Origin: CANLDA01 sp964021645
GTDB lineage: Bacteria > Pseudomonadota > Alphaproteobacteria > Rhodobacterales > Rhodobacteraceae
DNA: 64,000 nt
Reading direction: 5' to 3'
Assembly (NCBI GenBank): GCA_964021645.1
Contig: CAXIAD010000002.1
Span: 1-64,000, forward strand
Shown here: positions 59,328-64,000 of the stretch, piece after piece
How positions within the stretch are numbered: position 1 is the first letter of the stretch
How the letters are laid out: each line of letters begins with the position of its first letter
Position numbers and translations under genes: made by a program
Notes under the pieces: generated by a model
Seen by the model: only the letters and a program-made list of their open reading frames with translations
Databases searched by the model: none
What the model was told of the DNA's origin: nothing

Positions 59328-60121
59328 GCAGCAACCGCACCCAAAATATTCTCCTGCCGATCTATGTTGGTCTGATCTTTGCCTTTGTCTTTGCGCCGAT
59401 CATTTTCAGCATCATCTTTTCGTTCAATTCCCAACGGTTTCCGACGATCCCCTTGGGCAGCTTCACAACCGAATGGTATGTTAAAATCCTCAACGATCCC
59501 GATGTCTGGGAGGCCGCGCTGAACAGCCTGATTGTGTCGGTATCCACCGCCTTCATCGCCACATTCCTGGGGTTCTGTACGGCCTATTCCGACTATCGCT
59601 ACAACTTCCGTTTCAAAGGCCCCTATCTGGCCCTGATCCTGCTACCGCCAACCATCCCCCTGATCATCATGGCGCTGGCGATGCTGGCGTGGCTATCCAA
59701 GATCGGTGTGTCGGGGCAACTATGGTCGATTGTCATTGCTCACAGCGTGCTAACGGCACCCTTTGCGATGGCGATCATCCGGTTGCGGTTGCATCAGATG
59801 GATCCCGATCTGGAATCCGCCTCGTGGAATTTGGGCGGCACCGAATGGGGCACGATGCGGCATGTAATCGTTCCTTTTTGCAAGCCTGCGATCGTGTCGG
59901 CCCTATGCCTGACGGCAGCGGTGTCATTCGATGAATTTGCCGTGTCGTGGTTTGTCTCCGGTCTGAACAAAACCTTGCCCGTGCTTATTCTGGAAATCGT
60001 GCAGGGCAATATTGACCCGCAGGTCAACGCCATCGGCACATTCGTCTTTTTGACCTCGATGACATTGGTGATCGTGGCTCAACTCTTCTTCCTCAGTCGC
60101 CAAACAAAGAGCAGTATTTGA
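59324..60121 (+). CDS. PotC-like ABC permease
   Basis: A 265-residue permease with six helices and EAA loop (MDPDLESASWNLGGTEWGTMRHVIVPFCKPAI). It begins at the ATGA overlap with the potB-like gene and pairs with it to form the channel. Confidence 0.87.
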   Translation: MSSNRTQNILLPIYVGLIFAFVFAPIIFSIIFSFNSQRFPTIPLGSFTTEWYVKILNDPDVWEAALNSLIVSVSTAFIATFLGFCTAYSDYRYNFRFKGPYLALILLPPTIPLIIMALAMLAWLSKIGVSGQLWSIVIAHSVLTAPFAMAIIRLRLHQMDPDLESASWNLGGTEWGTMRHVIVPFCKPAIVSALCLTAAVSFDEFAVSWFVSGLNKTLPVLILEIVQGNIDPQVNAIGTFVFLTSMTLVIVAQLFFLSRQTKSSI

Positions 60122-60122
60122 C

Positions 60123-61208
60123 ATGACAGAAAAACTTGTTGTTTTTGACGGCGTCGAAAAACGCTTTGGTGATTTTACCGCGGTCAAGAAAATGAACCTT
60201 GAGATCGGCAGCGGAGAATTCGTCGCCATTATGGGCCCGTCGGGCTGTGGCAAGACCACCACCTTGCGGATGCTCGCCGGACTAGAAGCACCCAGTGCAG
60301 GCGAAATCCGTCAGAACGGGCGGGTGATGAATGATGTCAAACCGCACGAGCGTGACACGCCGCTTGTCTGGCAATCTCTGGCCTTGTTTCCGTTTCTGAC
60401 GGCGCGCGAAAACGTCGAATTCGGGTTGAAAATGCGCGGCGTCGGGGCCGCAGAGCGTAAGAAAAGCGCGCTTGAGTGGTTGGAAAAACTGGGTATCGGT
60501 GAATTCGCAGATCGCGACATCAGCACATTATCAGGGGGGCAAAAACAGCGCGTCGCCCTAGCCCGCTCCTTGGTGATGAAGCCCGAGATCTTATTGCTGG
60601 ACGAGCCATTATCGGCACTGGATGCCCACCTTGTGATCCGCATGCAGGCCGTGTTGACCCAATTGCAACGCGAGTTGGGCATCACCTTTGTCTATGTCAC
60701 CCATTCTCAGTCCGAGGCCTTTGCCATGGCGGATCGGGTTGTCATTATGTCCAACGGTGAGATCGCCCAAGTCGGCAAGCCCAAAGACATCTACCGCGCC
60801 CCCGCAAATCGGTTTGTCGCTGAATTTGTTGGGCGTAACAACATCCTGACGGGCACCATCACCACCCTAGCTGATGACGCGGCCACCCTGTCCACACCTC
60901 AGGGCGAATTTTTGCTGGATACATCGGCCACAACACTTCGCCAAGGAGAGGAGGTCAGCTTTGTTATCTCTGCCGATCTGGTGCACATATCGCTCGAAGC
61001 GCCCAAGGCCGAGAACCGCGTGCAATGCACGTTGATCTCTGAGGAATTCGTCGGGTCAATGGTGACGCTGTTTCTAGAAAGCAGTGACGGACATGAGTTC
61101 AAAGTCCAGATGCAGGAACGCGAATTGTCAAAATTTGACCTGCGAAATGATGCCCAAATCTGGCTAAGCTGGGACACCAATAGCGCCCATATTCTGGACC
61201 AAGAATAA
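60123..61208 (+). CDS. PotA-like ABC transporter ATPase
   Basis: A 361-residue ABC ATPase with Walker A GPSGCGKTTTLR, signature LSGGQKQRVALAR, Walker B ILLLDEPLSALD and a C-terminal TOBE-like domain (GRNNILTGTITTL...). One base follows the PotC-like stop. The TOBE domain often senses substrate or regulators. Confidence 0.9.
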   Translation: MTEKLVVFDGVEKRFGDFTAVKKMNLEIGSGEFVAIMGPSGCGKTTTLRMLAGLEAPSAGEIRQNGRVMNDVKPHERDTPLVWQSLALFPFLTARENVEFGLKMRGVGAAERKKSALEWLEKLGIGEFADRDISTLSGGQKQRVALARSLVMKPEILLLDEPLSALDAHLVIRMQAVLTQLQRELGITFVYVTHSQSEAFAMADRVVIMSNGEIAQVGKPKDIYRAPANRFVAEFVGRNNILTGTITTLADDAATLSTPQGEFLLDTSATTLRQGEEVSFVISADLVHISLEAPKAENRVQCTLISEEFVGSMVTLFLESSDGHEFKVQMQERELSKFDLRNDAQIWLSWDTNSAHILDQE

Positions 61209-61209
61209 C

Positions 61210-62091
61210 ATGATACGCAATCCCATTCCCTGGCCCAATGGTGCCAAATGCGCCGTGGCGATCACCTTTGATATGGACGCGGATAGCCTGATCCATATCT
61301 CCCGGCCACAGGATGCGCATGATCGGCTGTATCCGATCTCGATGGGGCGTTATGGCCCCCAAGTGGCCCTGCCCCGCATTCTGGATACCTATCGGCGGCT
61401 GGGGTTAAAGCAGTCGTTTTTCATCCCCGGTTGGTGTCTTGAGCAATATCCGGACACAGCAGAGGCGATCCTAAAGGATGGTCATGAAATCGGCCACCAC
61501 GGATATCTGCACGAAGACCCCATTGCGACACGTGGCGAACAACGCGAATGGTTCGAGCGCACGCTTGATGTCCATAAACGCATCTGTGGCAAGCACCCCG
61601 CAGGCTACCGCGCTCCGGTTTATAACATCACGGGCGAAGTGGTGGATTTGCTGGTTGAACATGGGATGCGTTATGACAGTTCGATGATGGCTGATGACAT
61701 TCCCTATGCGCTTAAAACGCCCAAGGGAGGCCTATATGAAATGCCGGTGCATTGGGGCACAGACGATTGGCCGCCCTTTGCCCATTATGAGGAAATCGGT
61801 TATATGATGCCCGTCAAATCCCCTTCCGAAGGGTTGGCTGGGTTCTGGGAAGAGTTTGAGGCTCAATATGCGGCGGGCGGATTTTTCATGTTGATCCTGC
61901 ACCCGTTCCTAACCGGACGGTTGGCACGCTGGGCCCAAGTCGAGGCATGGCTGACCCAAACATTGGAACACCGCGACGTTTGGTTTGCATCGCTCAGCGA
62001 AATTGCCGATCACATGGATGAGTTGCAAAAGACGGGTGCTTGGCATCCCACTGTTGAAGAGCTGCCCTATTATGGCGCACCTGTAATTTGA
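61210..62091 (+). CDS. Polysaccharide-deacetylase-fold hydrolase (PuuE/cyclic-imidase-like)
   Basis: A 293-residue NodB-fold metal hydrolase. The motif-1 Asp-Asp region is ITFDMDADSLIH, and the metal His pair is in HEIGHHGYLHED (H-x3-H). The PuuE allantoinase and HpPgdA subgroup has such D-M-D openings and acts on cyclic amides rather than chitin. There is no signal peptide, so it is cytosolic, which favours a cyclic ureide or imide ring opening over peptidoglycan or polysaccharide deacetylation (inference). Confidence 0.82.
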   Translation: MIRNPIPWPNGAKCAVAITFDMDADSLIHISRPQDAHDRLYPISMGRYGPQVALPRILDTYRRLGLKQSFFIPGWCLEQYPDTAEAILKDGHEIGHHGYLHEDPIATRGEQREWFERTLDVHKRICGKHPAGYRAPVYNITGEVVDLLVEHGMRYDSSMMADDIPYALKTPKGGLYEMPVHWGTDDWPPFAHYEEIGYMMPVKSPSEGLAGFWEEFEAQYAAGGFFMLILHPFLTGRLARWAQVEAWLTQTLEHRDVWFASLSEIADHMDELQKTGAWHPTVEELPYYGAPVI

Positions 62092-62105
62092 AAAGGCGAA
62101 CCACG

Positions 62106-62552
62106 ATGATGACGGAAAATGACACGCGGTTGCTAAGGATTGCCTATGACGAGGCCAAGGCCGGCTATGATGAGGGTGGATGCCCCATCGGGTCGGTACT
62201 CGCACGGGCGGATCAGGTTGTCTCCCAAGGGCGCAATCAACGTGTTCAGCAGGGTGACCCAATCGCCCACGGTGAAATGGATGCGCTGCGCAAGGCGGGT
62301 CGCCAGAAAACCTATCGCGACACAACCCTGTACACATCGCTTAGCCCTTGCATGATGTGCACAGGCACCATTCTGCAATTTGGCATTCCAAGGGTGGTCA
62401 TTGGTGAGACCAAGAATTTCGGCGGCAACGAAGAATTCCTCCGTTCAAAAGGTGTTGAGGTGATTATCGCCGAAGACCCCGATTGCATCGCCTTGATGGA
62501 GCGGTTCATCGCCGAAAAACCCGACCTATGGAACGAAGATATCGCTGAGTAG
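62106..62552 (+). CDS. Cytosine-deaminase-like nucleoside/nucleobase deaminase (FCY1 type)
   Basis: A 148-residue zinc deaminase with H-G-E (AHGEMDALRKAG) and S-P-C-M-M-C zinc ligands. The stretches DTTLYTSLSPCMMCTGTIL, GIPRVVIGETKNF and MERFIAEKPDLWNEDI closely follow, from memory, yeast cytosine deaminase FCY1 rather than bacterial CodA or TadA. It would deaminate cytosine or a related base to the keto form. It ends the operon with the Pot transporter and the NodB-fold hydrolase. Confidence 0.85.
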   Translation: MMTENDTRLLRIAYDEAKAGYDEGGCPIGSVLARADQVVSQGRNQRVQQGDPIAHGEMDALRKAGRQKTYRDTTLYTSLSPCMMCTGTILQFGIPRVVIGETKNFGGNEEFLRSKGVEVIIAEDPDCIALMERFIAEKPDLWNEDIAE

Positions 62553-62563
62553 AGGCGCGCTAT

Positions 62564-62589
62564 CCCCCGGATCACCACGTAATCGGGGG
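62564..62589. terminator. Hairpin after the deaminase gene
   Basis: CCCCCG and CGGGGG with GAT/AAT inner bases, between the convergent deaminase and ParB-like genes. No T-run. Confidence 0.5.
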
Positions 62590-62627
62590 GTCTTGACCCC
62601 GATGTGGCACGTGGCAGGGTCGCTTGG

Positions 62628-62644
62628 GGTTTCGCCGCGAAACC
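62628..62644. repeat. Dispersed palindrome copy 3
   Basis: GGTTTCGCCGCGAAACC, ending three bases before the stop codon of the ParB-like gene (62647). Confidence 0.8.
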
Positions 62645-62646
62645 TG

Positions 62647-63648
62647 TTAGGGGGCCTCTAGCAGCGCCCGGATCTCGGCCATCAAACTATCCATCAACTC
62701 ACTGTCTAGCTGCGAACCCTCAAACCGGAGGATATATCCGGTGGCATCACTTTGGCGGCGGATCGTGATTCCGGCGGAGGTCACCAATGTATCGGCATTG
62801 CGCCACCCTGACATCTTTCTGCCCATGCGCGGCCTGCCCCCACGGCGTTGATCACGGGGTGCATCATCCAGACGGGCAATCTCTGCCTCCAGAATTTCCC
62901 ATTCCTCTGCCTCGGTGAACGGATCGCCCTTGGCAAGGCTGTCGCGCATCATCCCCTCTGCCCCAAGACGCAAGGCCTGCGCCACTGCCAGCCCCTGCTT
63001 TTCCGTCAGCGCATCGGGGAAAACCAGCATATCACCCAGCTCCTCAAAGACGACAGCAAAGGAGCGTATCTTGGATCGTTTTGCCTTGGAGCTGGTGGCG
63101 AAAAGACGGTTCACGGCCTCCTCGACATTCACAAAGGTGCCTTGTTGGGCCGCGATTACCGCGATGCGCCCCCTCTCAAAATTGCTGAGTTGGGCGCGGA
63201 TTTCATTTTCTTCGATCATTGCGATAAAGGCATCATGGGCCGCCGGTTCGGCGCGAATGATGGCGCGAATGCTTTGATATTTCGGGGCCTCCGTCAGCTC
63301 GAACAAACCACGTATCGCCATCAAGCGACGGTAGCCTGACAGCAGCCCATAGCGCGGGCCATTCTCAATCGGTGTCGCCAGTTCAAATATCTCAATGGGA
63401 AGGCGCAGGCCGTTGGCGGCGATGGATTCGCGCAGCTCTTGCATTTGGGCCTCATCCAGCGTGGTGCGATCACGGATCATCGCGTCGGCCTCGATATCAA
63501 CGACGGGCACCGCGACCATCAGCAACCCTTGATCTGGAGAATGCTGTGCGGGGGGCGTCGCCATCTCATAGGTTTCGCCGCGAAACCTATCATTCGTGGG
63601 GCTGGTGTTTTCTGTGCCTTGGGAGGGAAAATCACTATCAGGGGCCAT
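62647..63648 (-). CDS. ParB-like DNA-binding protein
   Basis: A 333-residue protein with a ParB N-terminal nuclease/CTPase-like domain (DEAQMQELRESIAANGLRLPIEIFEL, then GLLSGYRRLMAIRGL, the G-x-R-R box) and an HTH-like middle (FERGRIAVIAAQQGTFVNVEEAVNRLFATSS). The C-terminus is basic (QRRGGRPRMGRKMSGWRN). There is no ParA partner beside it, so it is an orphan relative rather than the chromosomal parAB pair. AAAGGAT precedes the ATG at 63648. One copy of the dispersed palindrome is inside its coding region. Confidence 0.8.
   Translation of the reverse strand: MAPDSDFPSQGTENTSPTNDRFRGETYEMATPPAQHSPDQGLLMVAVPVVDIEADAMIRDRTTLDEAQMQELRESIAANGLRLPIEIFELATPIENGPRYGLLSGYRRLMAIRGLFELTEAPKYQSIRAIIRAEPAAHDAFIAMIEENEIRAQLSNFERGRIAVIAAQQGTFVNVEEAVNRLFATSSKAKRSKIRSFAVVFEELGDMLVFPDALTEKQGLAVAQALRLGAEGMMRDSLAKGDPFTEAEEWEILEAEIARLDDAPRDQRRGGRPRMGRKMSGWRNADTLVTSAGITIRRQSDATGYILRFEGSQLDSELMDSLMAEIRALLEAP
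63571..63587. repeat. Dispersed palindrome copy 4, inside the ParB-like gene
   Basis: GGTTTCGCCGCGAAACC with three further complementary bases on each side (63568-63590), coding for RFRGETY near residues 22-28 of the ParB-like protein. It is the longest of the four copies. Confidence 0.8.
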
Positions 63649-63829
63649 GGTTTACATCCTTTTGTTGCGCTGCCTGTGTGGCCGCGCAACGCCACCACCA
63701 GCATCCTGAGCGATCGGTTGATCGCTGCTCAAGTGCGGGAAAGTATCCAAAAGGATGATATCGCAATCATCAACGATGCGTTCGGTGGTCGCGTCATGCG
63801 CAACAGATCAACCGTATTGGGGAGGGCCG

Positions 63830-64000
63830 TTAAAGGCGGCTGTTGATGAGGTGGGTCAGGGCGGCACCGGCTTCGTAAAAGGCGCTTTTCAGGGTTGGGA
63901 GGGGTTCAGCCGCTGGCTCCGTGATCGGAATTGGGAAAGATCCGGTGCCCGCCGCCCATTGCGCCGCCGCACGTCCAAACAGGGTGCCCGGTCCGATGCC
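63830..64000 (-). CDS. C-terminal fragment of a DAO-type FAD oxidoreductase, cut by window edge
   Basis: The last 56 residues of a minus-strand gene whose start is beyond the right edge. GIGPGTLFGRAAAQWAAG matches the C-terminal FAD-closing motif of DAO-family oxidases (G-x-G-P...G), followed by a Pro-rich PIPITEPAAEPLPTLKSAFYEAGAALTHL. It ends in TAA at 63830, 181 bases before the ParB-like start. Likely an amine or amino acid oxidase; the substrate is unknown. Confidence 0.65.
   Translation of the reverse strand, partial: GIGPGTLFGRAAAQWAAGTGSFPIPITEPAAEPLPTLKSAFYEAGAALTHLINSRL

Overview
The window looks like chromosomal DNA of a marine-type alphaproteobacterium of the order Rhodobacterales (Roseobacter group). 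The evidence is the split F0 operon with separate b and b' subunits (I-a-c-b'-b), a MipZ division ATPase, an SMC of alphaproteobacterial type, paired phenylacetate and homogentisate catabolism, many DMT and GNAT genes, a cobalamin riboswitch on cbtBA, and BluB. Genes are dense and often overlap by 1-4 bases. I found no rRNA, tRNA, CRISPR array, insertion sequence or prophage.

Layout. 1-3255: smc, cut by the left edge. 3.5-5.2 kb: cobalamin riboswitch, cbtB, cbtA (cobalt import) and a DUF1636 gene. 5.2-8.4 kb: GNAT, a small lipoprotein, and a PLP aminotransferase divergent from a FadR-type GntR regulator. 8.5-11.2 kb: the ATP synthase F0 operon. 11.3-14.2 kb: ArsR, DMT exporter/LysR pair, and a ProX-type tRNA-editing protein. 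14.5-21.7 kb: a long translation and secretion block (ffh, two GNATs, chorismate mutase, rpsP, bluB, rimM, a sulfotransferase-like gene, trmD, rplS, rpmE). 21.9-28.2 kb: YegD-type Hsp70, SGNH hydrolase, GNAT, cystathionine-type PLP enzyme, rluE, mipZ and a DMT transporter.

28.3-40.5 kb is aromatic catabolism. A MarR regulator faces hmgA, a 58-residue membrane peptide overlapping the hmgA stop, fahA, an MBL-fold protein with an altered metal site, a flavoprotein hydroxylase, a DUF2783 peptide and maiA. Together they would funnel a hydroxyphenylacetate-type compound or tyrosine through homogentisate to fumarate and acetoacetate. paaJ and paaABCDE follow, encoding the phenylacetyl-CoA epoxidase and the last thiolase; the other paa genes lie outside. 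40.5-47.6 kb: a TetR-controlled alpha/beta hydrolase and flavin-binding pair with three repeated operators, then a Rieske oxygenase, another TetR, a nitronate-monooxygenase-like protein and an acyl-CoA ligase.

Two regions may be undescribed systems. At 47.9-52.8 kb a translationally coupled operon encodes a three-domain MauG/CCP-like diheme protein and a PhnDCE-like ABC transporter. It is divergent from an MntR (DtxR-family) gene, with a DtxR-like palindrome between them; I infer a metal-uptake system rather than phosphonate uptake. At 53.0-62.6 kb a class III aminotransferase, a BtpA/SgcQ-type barrel, an unusual phosphoribosyltransferase, LysR, a Pot-type ABC transporter, a PuuE-like polysaccharide-deacetylase-fold hydrolase and a yeast-FCY1-like cytosine deaminase suggest import and breakdown of a nucleobase-like N-heterocycle. 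The right end holds a ParB-like gene, a palindrome found four times in the last 8 kb (once inside that gene), and the C-terminus of a DAO-type FAD oxidoreductase.
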